A stretch of 64,000 nt of DNA from Burkholderiaceae bacterium. GTDB lineage: Bacteria; Pseudomonadota; Gammaproteobacteria; Burkholderiales; Burkholderiaceae_C. The stretch's first letter is position 1. Each line of letters starts with the position of its first letter. The position numbers were made by a program, and so were the translations under genes. Positions 55,251 through 64,000 of this stretch are shown one piece after another. The stretch covers positions 1,736,001 to 1,800,000 of the forward strand of contig CP126124.1 of assembly GCA_030123545.1 (NCBI GenBank). The letters are read 5' to 3'. Under the pieces are notes generated by a model, which made no database searches, was not told where the DNA came from, and saw nothing but the letters and a program-made list of their open reading frames with translations.

Positions 55251-56792
55251 TCACGTATCGTCGTCGATCATTCTGATCGGGATCATCTTGCGCCGCCCCA
55301 TCTTGCCGCCGAACAGGCCGGCCTTGGCGTCGATGCCGTCGCAGCCATTGCCGAAGGTGAAACCGCATCCGCCGCGCAACTGGTAGGCGTTCTCCGCCTC
55401 CTCGCGGTGTGCGGTCGGAATCACGAAGCGATCTTCAAAATTGGCGATCGCCAAGTAGCGGTGCATGTCGTCCGCGGTCGCCTCGTCGAGCCCGACACCA
55501 GACAGCAGTGTGGGAGCCTGCGCCTGGCCGAGCTGTTTTGCGCGGAACCATGCGCGCATGGCCATCATTCGTTCCAACGCGCTGACGATTGGCGGCTCGT
55601 TGCCGGCAGTGAGCAGGTTGGCCAGGTAGCGCACCGGGATGCGCAGCGAACCAACGTCTGGCAGACCGCTTGCGGTGCTGTCGATGGCGCCAGCGTTGGC
55701 ATGCGCAGTGATCGGCGACAGTGGCGGCACGTACCACACCATCGGCAGGGTGCGGTATTCCGGGTGCAGTGGAAATGCGATCTTCCACTGCACCGCCATC
55801 TTGTAGGTCGGGGAGCGCTGCGCAGCGTCGATCCACTCGGGCGAAACTCCATCCTCCAATGCTTTGCGCTGAACCTCCGGATCGAACGGATCGAGGAACA
55901 AATCGAGTTGCGCCTGATAGAGATCGCGCTCGTTCGCGCTCCCGGCCGCATCGGCGATGCGGTCGGCGTCATACAGCAGCACGCCGAGATATCGAATGCG
56001 GCCGACACAGGTTTCGGAACACACGGTCGGCAGGCCGACTTCGATGCGCGGATAGCAGAAGGTGCACTTTTCCGCCTTGCCGCTGACCCAGTTGTAGTAG
56101 ATCTTCTTGTAGGGACAGCCTGAAACGCACATGCGCCAGCCGCGGCACTTGTCCTGATCGATCAACACGATGCCATCTTCCTCGCGCTTGTAGATCGAGC
56201 CGGACGGGCACGACGCGACGCAGGTCGGGTTCAGGCAGTGCTCGCACAGCCGCGGCAGGTACATCATGAAGGTGTTTTCGAACTGGCCGTAGATGTCCTT
56301 CTGCACGGCTTCGAAGTTGTAGTCCTTGCTGCGCTTGTCGAATTCGCCGCCGAGTATCTCTTCCCAGTTCGGGCCCCATTCGATCTTGTCCATCGTGCGG
56401 CCGGACACCAGCGAGATCGGTCGCGCTACCGGCGCGGTCGGCAGTTCCGGTGCGGTCTGCAGGTTCTCGTAATCAAAGGTAAATGGTTCGTAATAGTCGT
56501 CGATCTCTGGCAGATTGGGGTTGGCGAAGATGCGTGCCAACACGGCGAAGCGGCCGCCCTGCTTCGGGACCAGCTTGCCGTTGGCCTTGCGCACCCAGCC
56601 ACCGTTCCAGCGTTCCTGGTTTTCCCAATCCTTCGGGTAACCAATGCCGGGCTTGGTCTCGACGTTGTTGAACCATGCGTATTCCATGCCCTTGCGCGAG
56701 GTCCACACGTTCTTGCAGGTCACCGAACAGGTGTGGCAGCCGATGCACTTGTCGAGATTCAGCACCATCGCGATTTGCGCGCGGATCTTCAT
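55251..56792 (-). CDS. narH: respiratory nitrate reductase subunit beta
   Basis: Iron-sulfur electron-transfer subunit, 513 residues. Four Cys clusters: CIGCHTCSVTC (16-26), CEHCLNPTCVASCP, CRGWRMCVSGCP (Trp in place of one Cys, the usual sign of the [3Fe-4S] centre), and CTFCYPR...CSETC. It starts 10 bases after narG ends. Works at the cytoplasmic face with NarG. Confidence 0.97.
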   Translation of the reverse strand: MKIRAQIAMVLNLDKCIGCHTCSVTCKNVWTSRKGMEYAWFNNVETKPGIGYPKDWENQERWNGGWVRKANGKLVPKQGGRFAVLARIFANPNLPEIDDYYEPFTFDYENLQTAPELPTAPVARPISLVSGRTMDKIEWGPNWEEILGGEFDKRSKDYNFEAVQKDIYGQFENTFMMYLPRLCEHCLNPTCVASCPSGSIYKREEDGIVLIDQDKCRGWRMCVSGCPYKKIYYNWVSGKAEKCTFCYPRIEVGLPTVCSETCVGRIRYLGVLLYDADRIADAAGSANERDLYQAQLDLFLDPFDPEVQRKALEDGVSPEWIDAAQRSPTYKMAVQWKIAFPLHPEYRTLPMVWYVPPLSPITAHANAGAIDSTASGLPDVGSLRIPVRYLANLLTAGNEPPIVSALERMMAMRAWFRAKQLGQAQAPTLLSGVGLDEATADDMHRYLAIANFEDRFVIPTAHREEAENAYQLRGGCGFTFGNGCDGIDAKAGLFGGKMGRRKMIPIRMIDDDT

Positions 56793-56802
56793 TGTTTGCC
56801 CC

Positions 56803-59800
56803 TTACGCGAGTTTTGCGCGCAATTCGGCTTCGCGCGCTTCATGCTGCGCACGATCCATCCAGTCCACCTTGGCCAGCTTGCGCACGATCACGAAGGAGT
56901 CGCGGTTCGCCCCGGTGGTGCCATAGTAGTTGAGTCCGTACGACAGCTGCGCGTAGCCACCGACCATGTGCGTGGGTTTGACCACGGTGCGGGTCACCGA
57001 GTTGTGGATGCCGCCGCGCTGGCCTGTCACCTGCGAGCCCGGCACGTTCACGATCTTCTCCTGCGCGTGATACATCAGGCACATGCCCTCGTTGATGCGC
57101 TGGCTGACTACGGCGCGCGCCGTCAGCGCGCCGTTCAGGTTGAATGCCTCGATCCAGTCGTTGTCGACGATGCCGGCCTTCTTCGCGTCGACCTCGGAGA
57201 TCCACACGATCGGTCCGCCGCGCGACAGCGTCAGCATGATGAGGTTGTCGGTGTAAGTGCTGTGGATGCCCCACTTCTGGTGTGGGGTGATGAAGTTCAG
57301 CACGATCTCCGGGTGACCGTTGTCCTTCTTGCCGAGCATCGGGCGCGCTGCATTCATATCGACGGGAGGACGGTACAGCGCGAAACCCTCGCCGAAATCG
57401 CGCATCCACGCGTGGTCCTGGTAGAACTGCTGGCGACCCGAGATCGTGCGCCACGGGATCAGTTCGTTGACATTGGTCCAGCCGGCGTTGTAGCTGACAT
57501 GCTCGCTCTCGATACCGGACCAGGTGGGCGAAGAGATGATTTTGCGTGGCTGCGCCTGGATGTCGCGATAGCGGATCTTCTCGTCTTGGCGAGCGCGGGC
57601 AAGGTGGGTGTGGTCGCGACCTGTGATCTTCGACAGCGCGGCCCAGGCCTTCACCGCCACCTCGCCGTTGGTCTCGGGCGCGAGATACATGATGGTTTCG
57701 GCGGCGTCGATATCGCTGACGATACGCGGCCGACCCTTGGCCGGGCCGTCCGCCACGGTGTAGTTGAGCGCGGCCAGGCCCTTGACCTCCTCCTCGGTGT
57801 TCCAGGCGATGCCCTTGCCTCCGTTGCCGATGCGGTCCATCAGCGGCCCCAACGAGGTGTAGCGCGCATGGGTCGCGGGATAGTCGCGCTCGACGGTGAC
57901 GATGTTCGGCGCGGTGACACCAGGAATCAGCTCGCACTCGCCCTTCTTCCAGTCGCGTACCTCGAACGGCTGCGCAATTTCGGCGGGGGTGTCATGCTGC
58001 ATCGGAACAAGGACTACGTCCTTTTCGACACCCAGCACACCATTCGAGAGTTCGGAGAATTTCTTCGAGATCGCCTTGAATATCTCCCAGTCGCTCTTCG
58101 ATTCGAACACCGGGTCCACGGCTGCCGACAACGGGTGGATGAACGGGTGCATGTCGGTGGTGTTGAGGTCGTTCTTCTCGTACCACGAAGCGGTCGGCAG
58201 CACCACGTCGGAGTACAGGCAAGAGGTGGACATGCGAAAGTCCAGCGTCACGACGAGGTCGAGCTTGCCCTCGGGCGCGGGATCGCGCCATACGACTTCC
58301 TCCGGCTTCAACCCGCCGTCATCTCCGAGTTCCTTGCCCTGCAAGCCGCAGCGCGTGCCGAGGAAGTGCTTCAGGAAATACTCGTGGCCCTTGCCCGACG
58401 AGCCGAACAGGTTCGAGCGCCAGATGAACAGGTTGCGCGGGAAGTTGACCGGGTTGTCCGGATCCTCGCAGGCCATCTGCAGCGAACCGTCCTTGAGTCC
58501 GCGGGTCACGTAGTCCTTTGTGTCCGTGCCCGCGGCCGCTGCGGCGCGCGCGATGTCGAGCGGATTGCGGTTCAGCTGCGGCGCCGATGGCATCCAGCCC
58601 ATGCGTTCGGCGCGCACGTTGCAGTCGATCATCGTGCGGCCGTAGCGTGACGCATCGGCCAGCGGGGACAGTTGCTCGGCGGTCTTCAGCGTTTCGTAGC
58701 GCCACTGGTCGGAATGGGCATAGAAGAACGAGGTGCCGCACATGTGCCGCGGCGGGCGCACCCAGTCCAGGGCAAAGGCCAGCGCAGTCCAGCCGGTCTG
58801 CGGACGGAGCTTCTCCTGGCCGACATAGTGCGACCAGCCGCCGCCCGACACGCCGACGGTGCCGCACAGCATCAGGAAATTGATGATGCTGCGGTAGTTC
58901 ATGTCCTGGTGGTACCAGTGGTTCATGCCGGCACCGATGATCACCATCGAGCGGCCGCGGGTTCTTTCGGCGTTGTGGGCAAAGCCGCGCGCCACCTCGA
59001 TCACGCGTGCGGCGGGCGTGCCGGTGATGGTTTCCTGCCAGGCCGGCGTGTAGGCGACGTCATCGTCAAGGCTCTTCGCGCATTCACCACCGAGCCCGCG
59101 GTCAAGCCCATAGTGCGCGCACAACAGGTCGAACGCCGTTGCGACGATCGTTTCGCCGCCCTGCGTGGCCAGCTTGCGCACCGGCGCTCGGCGCACCAGC
59201 ACGCCGTCCGTACCTTGCTCGTTGGACGGGAAGTACGGGTGGTCGACGCCGCCGAAGTACGGGAATGCAACGTCGACGACGTCGTCTCGGTTCTCGATCT
59301 GCGTCAGCTGCAGTTCGATCTCGCGGCCGTCCGCGGCTTTCGCGTCGAGGTTCCACTTTCCGTGGTCGGGGCTATCTTTCTCGGGCCAGCGAAAACCGAT
59401 GGAACCGGTCGGCACCACCGGCTGGCCGTCCTTGTCCAAACCCACGGTCTTCCATTCGGCGTGCCCGGGGCTGCCCAAGGCGCCTTCGAAATCGCTGGCG
59501 CGCAGATACCGATCCGGAACCCAGCGCGCACCGTCGCGACGCAGGACCACCAGTAGCGGAAGGTCGGTGTAGCGGCGGCAGTAATCCTGGAAATAGGGCA
59601 CCTGCCGATCGAGGAAGAATTCGCGCAGGATCACATGGCCCATCGCCATCGCCACGGCAGCGTCGGTGCCCTGCTTGGGATGCAGCCACAGGTCCGACAG
59701 CTTGGCCACTTCCGAGTAGTCGGGCGTCACGGCCACGATCTGCGTGCCGTTGTAGCGCGACTCGACGAAGAAGTGCGCGTCCGGGGTGCGCGTCTGCGGC

Positions 59801-60564
59801 ACGTTCGAACCCCACGCGATGATGTAGCTCGAGTTGTACCAGTCGGCCGATTCGGGCACGTCGGTCTGCTCGCCCCAGGTCTGCGGACTAGAGGGCGGCA
59901 GGTCGCAGTACCAGTCGTAGAACGACAGGATCGAGCCGCCGATCAGGCTGAGATAGCGCGAGCCCGACGCGAACGACACCATCGACATGGCCGGGATCGG
60001 CGAGAAGCCGACCACGCGGTCCGGGCCGTACTTCTTGATCGTGTGCACATTGGCTGCCGCGACGATCTCCAGCACCTCGTCCCATTTGGCGCGCACGAAG
60101 CCGCCCAGGCCGCGCTTGGCCTTGTAGTCCTTGGCCTGAGGGTCGGCCATCAGCGCGGCCCAGGCCTCGACCGGCTGCAGCGTCTTGCGTGCTTCGCGCC
60201 AGCGCGCCAGCAGGCGGCCACGCACCATCGGATATTTCAGGCGGTTCGCACTGTACAGATACCACGAATACGACGCACCGCGCGAGCATCCGCGCGGCTC
60301 GTGGTTCGGCATGCCGGGGCGGGTGCGCGGGTAGTCGGTCTGCTGGATTTCCCAAGTGACCACGCCTTGTTTGACATGGATCTTCCAACTGCATCCGCCG
60401 GTGCAGTTCACGCCATGGGTCGAGCGAACGATCTTGTCGTGCGACCAGCGATTGCGGTAGCCGTCCTCCCACTGTCGGGCCTCGGCGCGCACCTCGCCCC
60501 AGCCGTTCGAAAACGGCTCGCGGGGTCGATTGAAATAGCGGAGGCGTTCAAGAAATTGGCCCAT
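56803..60564 (-). CDS. narG: respiratory nitrate reductase subunit alpha
   Basis: Catalytic Mo-bisMGD subunit that reduces nitrate to nitrite in the cytoplasm. 1253 residues, full length. The FS0 iron-sulfur ligands are His50, Cys54 and Cys58 in THGVNCTGGCSWK. Typical segments include EPRGCSRGASYSWY and the molybdenum-site region. ATG at 60564 was chosen because AGAGGA lies upstream and MGQFLERLRYFNRP is the family N-terminus; the frame extends 18 codons further. It overlaps the narK 3' end by 17 bases, so the two genes are transcribed together. Confidence 0.97.
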   Translation of the reverse strand: MGQFLERLRYFNRPREPFSNGWGEVRAEARQWEDGYRNRWSHDKIVRSTHGVNCTGGCSWKIHVKQGVVTWEIQQTDYPRTRPGMPNHEPRGCSRGASYSWYLYSANRLKYPMVRGRLLARWREARKTLQPVEAWAALMADPQAKDYKAKRGLGGFVRAKWDEVLEIVAAANVHTIKKYGPDRVVGFSPIPAMSMVSFASGSRYLSLIGGSILSFYDWYCDLPPSSPQTWGEQTDVPESADWYNSSYIIAWGSNVPQTRTPDAHFFVESRYNGTQIVAVTPDYSEVAKLSDLWLHPKQGTDAAVAMAMGHVILREFFLDRQVPYFQDYCRRYTDLPLLVVLRRDGARWVPDRYLRASDFEGALGSPGHAEWKTVGLDKDGQPVVPTGSIGFRWPEKDSPDHGKWNLDAKAADGREIELQLTQIENRDDVVDVAFPYFGGVDHPYFPSNEQGTDGVLVRRAPVRKLATQGGETIVATAFDLLCAHYGLDRGLGGECAKSLDDDVAYTPAWQETITGTPAARVIEVARGFAHNAERTRGRSMVIIGAGMNHWYHQDMNYRSIINFLMLCGTVGVSGGGWSHYVGQEKLRPQTGWTALAFALDWVRPPRHMCGTSFFYAHSDQWRYETLKTAEQLSPLADASRYGRTMIDCNVRAERMGWMPSAPQLNRNPLDIARAAAAAGTDTKDYVTRGLKDGSLQMACEDPDNPVNFPRNLFIWRSNLFGSSGKGHEYFLKHFLGTRCGLQGKELGDDGGLKPEEVVWRDPAPEGKLDLVVTLDFRMSTSCLYSDVVLPTASWYEKNDLNTTDMHPFIHPLSAAVDPVFESKSDWEIFKAISKKFSELSNGVLGVEKDVVLVPMQHDTPAEIAQPFEVRDWKKGECELIPGVTAPNIVTVERDYPATHARYTSLGPLMDRIGNGGKGIAWNTEEEVKGLAALNYTVADGPAKGRPRIVSDIDAAETIMYLAPETNGEVAVKAWAALSKITGRDHTHLARARQDEKIRYRDIQAQPRKIISSPTWSGIESEHVSYNAGWTNVNELIPWRTISGRQQFYQDHAWMRDFGEGFALYRPPVDMNAARPMLGKKDNGHPEIVLNFITPHQKWGIHSTYTDNLIMLTLSRGGPIVWISEVDAKKAGIVDNDWIEAFNLNGALTARAVVSQRINEGMCLMYHAQEKIVNVPGSQVTGQRGGIHNSVTRTVVKPTHMVGGYAQLSYGLNYYGTTGANRDSFVIVRKLAKVDWMDRAQHEAREAELRAKLA

Positions 60565-61906
60565 GGGAGGTTCCTCTACGCAGTACGTCTTCGGGTTTTT
60601 GCGGCGCTTGCAGATCATGGCTACCGGGGTAGTCCACGCGCTTGACTTCGGTGAAGTAGATCAGGATCAGCGATACCCAGACGATCCCGTACAGTAGCAT
60701 GAACGCGCTGGAGCGGATGCCGAGCAGATCCAGCAATGCGCCCCAGATGATGGGCAGAAGGAAGCCGGCCAGGCCGCCGACCAATCCCACGATGCCGGTC
60801 ACGATCCCGAGGTTGTCTGGAAAGTCATCGCCCAGATACTTGAACGTCGACGCCATGCCGAATGCCAGGGCGGTGCCGAGCACGAACAGCAGCGGCACGA
60901 ACAGCCACAGGTTCAGCCCGATGCCGAAACGGGCCGGGCCGCGGATCGTATGCACGACCAGTTCGGTTTGCGGGTACGACAACAGGAACAGCGCGATCCA
61001 CGCCACCCACAGCACCCACCATGTCATCGCGTGCGCGCCGAAGCGATCGGACATCGCGCCGCCGACCGCGCGCAGCGCCCCCGCCGGCAGCGAGAATGCA
61101 GCAGCCAGCGCCGCAGCGCCGGCGATGCCGACCGCATACTCACCGATGAAGTACTGCGGCATCCACAACGTCAGCGCGGCGAAGCCGCCGAACGTGAGCG
61201 AGTAGTACTGGCAGTATTTCCACACGCGCGGATCGCGCAGCACGGCCAGCTGACGGCCAATGCCGGCCGCCTTGCGTGCTGCGCCGACTACGGGGTCGGG
61301 CGCGGAAAACAGCCAGAACACGGCGGCGGTGACCAGCAGGGCCAGCGCGTAGACCTTCGGCACGGTACGCCAGCCGTATGTCTGGACGATCCACGGCGCG
61401 ATGAACAAATTCAGCGCTGCGCCGCTGGTGCCGGCGCCGAACACGCCCATCGCGAGGCCGCGACGGGCGGGCGGGAAAAATCGCGCGACGTACGGGGTGC
61501 CGACCGCGAACGAGGCGCCGACCGCGCCGAGAATCAACCCGATCAGCAGGAACATCGGCAACTGGTTCGCGGATCCGACCAGCCACACCGGCAATGCACA
61601 CGCGACCAGCAGCGCGGTCATCATCGTGCGCCCGCCGAAACGATCGGTCCAGATCCCGAACGGCAGCCGTAGCGCCGCGCCGCTCAACACCGGCATCGCC
61701 GTCAGCAGGCCGAATTCGGTTGCGTTGAGTCCAAGTTCCTTGCGGATCGGAATGCCGATCACGCCAAACATCATCCAGACCGCGAAGCACACGACAAAGG
61801 CCAGCGTGCTGACGATGAGTACGGAGATGGCTTGTCTTGGTTCGTTCAAGTGTCGCTCCGCAAGCGATTCTTTTGGTTTTGAAACCCGTCCTGAGGCGGC
61901 TGTCAT
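60548..61906 (-). CDS. narK: nitrate/nitrite transporter
   Basis: A 452-residue major-facilitator protein with 12 predicted helices that imports nitrate or exchanges it for nitrite. NarK features: LRLPFGIWTDRFGGR (about 79-93), ARRGLAMGVFGAGTSGAALN (nitrate signature region, about 148-167) and a second glycine-rich signature GIVTGIVGLVGGLAGF. First gene of the nar operon; only one NarK domain is present, whereas many betaproteobacteria have two. A possible FNR-type site lies 113 bases upstream. Confidence 0.94.
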   Translation of the reverse strand: MTAASGRVSKPKESLAERHLNEPRQAISVLIVSTLAFVVCFAVWMMFGVIGIPIRKELGLNATEFGLLTAMPVLSGAALRLPFGIWTDRFGGRTMMTALLVACALPVWLVGSANQLPMFLLIGLILGAVGASFAVGTPYVARFFPPARRGLAMGVFGAGTSGAALNLFIAPWIVQTYGWRTVPKVYALALLVTAAVFWLFSAPDPVVGAARKAAGIGRQLAVLRDPRVWKYCQYYSLTFGGFAALTLWMPQYFIGEYAVGIAGAAALAAAFSLPAGALRAVGGAMSDRFGAHAMTWWVLWVAWIALFLLSYPQTELVVHTIRGPARFGIGLNLWLFVPLLFVLGTALAFGMASTFKYLGDDFPDNLGIVTGIVGLVGGLAGFLLPIIWGALLDLLGIRSSAFMLLYGIVWVSLILIYFTEVKRVDYPGSHDLQAPQKPEDVLRRGTSHGPIS

Positions 61907-62018
61907 AAGTCGCTTTCGGGAGCCGGCTGATCGTAGCAGCGGAAAAGCATCGGGGAAGCGAAGTCGCCGGTCGTGAAGTGGTTCTTCGGGTTTCCGATTG
62001 CCGAAATTCGACGCCGAT

Positions 62019-62032
62019 TTGCGCTAGATCAA
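62019..62032 (-). promoter_or_regulatory. possible FNR/CRP-type site upstream of narK
   Basis: Minus strand TTGATCTAGCGCAA: the left half-site TTGAT is perfect, the right half CGCAA is degenerate compared with ATCAA. The 4-base spacing is right. It lies 113-126 bases upstream of the narK ATG. Anaerobic control of nar operons by FNR-type regulators is well established; this particular site is weak. Confidence 0.4.
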
Positions 62033-62087
62033 TTCAGCCGTCCCTTGGTTCCTCCGATTGGTCCACGGCACGCAAAATTCAATGCGG

Positions 62088-62792
62088 TCAGCGCAGCACC
62101 TGCGCGACCCGGCGCTTGAGCGTCGGCAGCAGATCGGCTTCGAACCACGGGTTGCGGCGTAGCCAGATGTTGTTGCGCCCGCTCGGATGCGGCAGCGGCA
62201 GCAGCGCGGGCCAGTGGTCGCGCCAGCCGCGCACCGCCTCCGTCACCGACACCCGGCGTTCGCCCAGGTGATATGCATGCGCGTATTGGCCGATCACCAG
62301 GGTCAGCTCGAGGTCCTTGAGTTGGCCGAGCAACCTCGCGCGCCACTTCGGCGCGCACTCGGGCCGCGGCGGCAGGTCGCCGTGCGGGCCCGGACCGGGA
62401 AAGCACAGGCCCATCGGCACGATCGCGATCCGCCGTGCGTCGTAGAACTGCTCGCGCGTGATGCCCATCCAGTCGCGCAGGCGATCGCCGCTCGCGTCGT
62501 CGAACGGCACGCCCGAGTCATGCACCTTGCGCCCCGGCGCCTGGCTCGCGACCAGGATCCGCGCGTGCGGATGCAACTGCAGCACCGGCCGCGGACCGAG
62601 CGGCAGGTGCGCGGCGCACAGCGTGCAGGCGCGCACCTCGCGCAGCAATGCCTGCCAATCTTCCGGCACGGCCGGGTCCGTTGCCGCATGCTTTGCCGAC
62701 CGCGCTGCGCGCCGCGTCGCCGAGCGCACCAAATTTTGAGATGTTTTCGGCCGCGAGTCCATATGTGGTCTTGGTTTGGTGCTATCAGACAT
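62088..62792 (-). CDS. uracil-DNA glycosylase superfamily protein
   Basis: A 234-residue protein of the uracil-DNA glycosylase-like superfamily. Core segments: ILVASQAPGRKVHDSGVPFD (positions about 79-98), LVIGQYAHAYHLG and PLPHPSGRNN, the C-terminal motif of the fold. A CTLCAAHLPLG segment before the core resembles the first part of an Fe-S family-4/5 UDG, but only two Cys are obvious, so the cluster is doubtful. ATG at 62792 overlaps the murI end by 8 bases. Whether it removes uracil is not certain. Confidence 0.8.
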   Translation of the reverse strand: MSDSTKPRPHMDSRPKTSQNLVRSATRRAARSAKHAATDPAVPEDWQALLREVRACTLCAAHLPLGPRPVLQLHPHARILVASQAPGRKVHDSGVPFDDASGDRLRDWMGITREQFYDARRIAIVPMGLCFPGPGPHGDLPPRPECAPKWRARLLGQLKDLELTLVIGQYAHAYHLGERRVSVTEAVRGWRDHWPALLPLPHPSGRNNIWLRRNPWFEADLLPTLKRRVAQVLR

Positions 62793-62797
62793 GTAGC
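62781..62797. repeat. 17-bp dispersed dyad at the murI / UDG junction
   Basis: GCTATCAGACATGTAGC spans the overlap of the murI stop and the next start codon. GCTA/TAGC ends and 17-bp length as in the other copies. Confidence 0.45.
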
Positions 62798-63672
62798 ATC
62801 TCGATGTCCGGACGCAGCGCCAGCCATTGCGCTGCTGCGGCCCGCAGCAGACCGGGCGCTCCGGTCGCGCAGAGCGTGACGTTGCCGGATCGCTCCGGCA
62901 ACGGCGCCGCCGTATCGCCGCGCAGCCCCTGCAGCAGCCGGCCGGCCTGGCGCGCGACCGCATCGCCCGGGTCCATCAGCGCCACCCGTGGCCCGACCAG
63001 CGCCTGCAACAGATCGCCGGCAAACGGATAGTGCGTGCAGCCAAGCACCAGCGTGTCGATCTCGCCGGGCTCAGTGCCGAATCGGCCCATTGCCGTCGTG
63101 TATTCTCGACACAGCGCTATCAATTTCGTAGAAACCGCGGAATCCTCGCCACTGCCGACGCCCTGTTCGATCGCGTCGGCCAGCCCGTCGCAGGGCTGGC
63201 ACACGAACTCGGCGCGGTCCGCGAGCGAGCGCAGCAGCGTGCCGAACTTGCTGCTCGCCAACGTTCCGCGCGTGGCCATCACGCCGATTCGGCCGGTGCG
63301 GCTCGCCGCGAGCGCGGGTTTGAGCGCCGGCTCGACCCCGACGATCGCCAGCTCCGGATGTTCGGCGCGCAGCAGGTGGATCGCCGCGGCGGTCGCGGTG
63401 TTGCAGGCGACCACCAGCAGGCCGATGCCACGGTCGCGCAGCCAGTGCGTGAGCGCGCGGGCACGCGCGATCACATGCGCGTCGCCGCGCTCGCCGTACG
63501 GCGCGTGACCGCTGTCGGCCAGGTAGACGAAGCTTTCGTGCGGCAGCTGCGCGCGCAGCGCGCGCAGGATGCTCAGGCCGCCGATGCCGCTGTCGAACAC
63601 GCCGATCGGCGCGGCGGACGAAGGCAGGGCGGGGGCGGAGCGCTGGACCACCGCCGGATTGTAGGAACCCAT
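62785..63672 (-). CDS. murI: glutamate racemase
   Basis: Makes D-glutamate for peptidoglycan. A 295-residue protein with the two catalytic cysteines in VACNTATAAA and LGCTHYPF, and the opening IGVFDSGIGGLSIL (about 23-36). The N-terminal 20 residues are variable; a later start is possible but none has a better ribosome site. It probably forms a pair with the downstream UDG-like gene. A 17-bp AT-rich word, GCTATCAATTTCGTAGA, lies inside at 63116-63132. Confidence 0.95.
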   Translation of the reverse strand: MGSYNPAVVQRSAPALPSSAAPIGVFDSGIGGLSILRALRAQLPHESFVYLADSGHAPYGERGDAHVIARARALTHWLRDRGIGLLVVACNTATAAAIHLLRAEHPELAIVGVEPALKPALAASRTGRIGVMATRGTLASSKFGTLLRSLADRAEFVCQPCDGLADAIEQGVGSGEDSAVSTKLIALCREYTTAMGRFGTEPGEIDTLVLGCTHYPFAGDLLQALVGPRVALMDPGDAVARQAGRLLQGLRGDTAAPLPERSGNVTLCATGAPGLLRAAAAQWLALRPDIEMLHV

Positions 63673-63868
63673 GGAACAAGGTGCAGCAGAATGGGCTTGT
63701 CAATGAAGCAAGACCAGGCACGGCCGCAGGCCGCGTCGCAGTCGAGCGATTGGAGCCTGCGTTTGCTGGAGCCGCTTCGAGGCATGGCATGATCCGAGCC
63801 GCGCTGCTTTCGAAAATCGAAAGGCATCGTCGTCATCCATGGGTTCGGGTTTTATTTGCAATGACGCC

Positions 63869-64000
63869 ATGACGGAATCGCCCGCTGTTCGCAGGCGAAC
63901 AGGGCAGCGACGGGTGCGCGGCTGGCGCAGCACGCTGCTGGCGGCGGTGCTGCTGTGCTTTTTGCTGCTAACCTGCGCCGAGGTGTGGCATCACGACCGT
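63869..64000 (+). CDS. N-terminus of an unidentified membrane protein (cut by window edge)
   Basis: The first 44 codons are visible from ATG 63869. A basic stretch (RRRTGQRRVRGWR) is followed by a hydrophobic helix (STLLAAVLLCFLLLTCAEVW), consistent with an N-terminal membrane anchor or signal sequence. Too short to assign. The 196 bases before it, after murI, contain no gene. Confidence 0.45.
   Translation, partial: MTESPAVRRRTGQRRVRGWRSTLLAAVLLCFLLLTCAEVWHHDR

Overview
The window is a GC-rich (about two-thirds GC by eye) chromosomal segment, most likely from a betaproteobacterium of the order Burkholderiales, Comamonadaceae or a close relative. Support comes from several housekeeping blocks in the order usual for that group: nrdR-glyA; cysS, DNA glycosylase, accA, tilS, lysC, tRNA-Ser; and tRNA-Leu, tig, clpP, clpX, lon. 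A B12-dependent ribonucleotide reductase, hopanoid-type squalene genes and a respiratory nitrate reductase fit a facultatively anaerobic, respiring rod. I see no prophage, integron, insertion sequence or CRISPR array.

Layout. 1-9.5 kb: nrdR and glyA (with a probable ZTP-type riboswitch), a lytic transglycosylase, an 855-base gene-free stretch with operator-like palindromes, a giant DUF748 envelope protein, and a cytochrome b561 / YceI / YceI trio. 9.5-14.5 kb: a DUF349 protein, three tandem DUF433 miniproteins, and mtfA. 14.5-22.8 kb: lpxH, two cyclophilins, a TPR protein, then the cysS-to-lysC block and tRNA-Ser. 22.9-30.9 kb: hslR, a sigma-54 enhancer-binding activator and a complete Liv-type ABC importer ending in an alpha/beta hydrolase. 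The intergenic DNA between activator and importer carries two tandem 19-bp repeats and a -24/-12 promoter. 31-35.8 kb: hemH and hpnE-D-C. 36-42.4 kb: tRNA-Leu, the proteostasis block tig-clpP-clpX-lon, tRNA-Gly and tRNA-Cys. 42.4-47.4 kb: a compact five-gene operon (di-haem peroxidase lipoprotein, porin, membrane-anchored FMN-binding protein, ApbE flavin transferase, small b-type membrane protein) behind a convincing Fur box. 47.5-51.8 kb: tRNA-Leu, a conserved hypothetical protein, nrdJ and a divergent small gene. 51.8-62 kb: narK-narG-narH-narJ-narI-ppiC-nnrS on the minus strand. 62-64 kb: a uracil-DNA-glycosylase-like protein, murI, and the start of one more membrane protein.

Three points deserve attention. 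The Fur-box operon at 42.5-47.3 kb has all the parts of an iron-regulated, covalent-flavin electron-transfer chain of the cell envelope. A short AT-rich element with a fixed 17-bp length (ends GCTA...TAGC) recurs both inside and between genes, and two copies extend into a 63-bp similarity. The sigma-54 activator and importer form a visible regulatory circuit. All calls rest on reading the sequence; no database search was possible.
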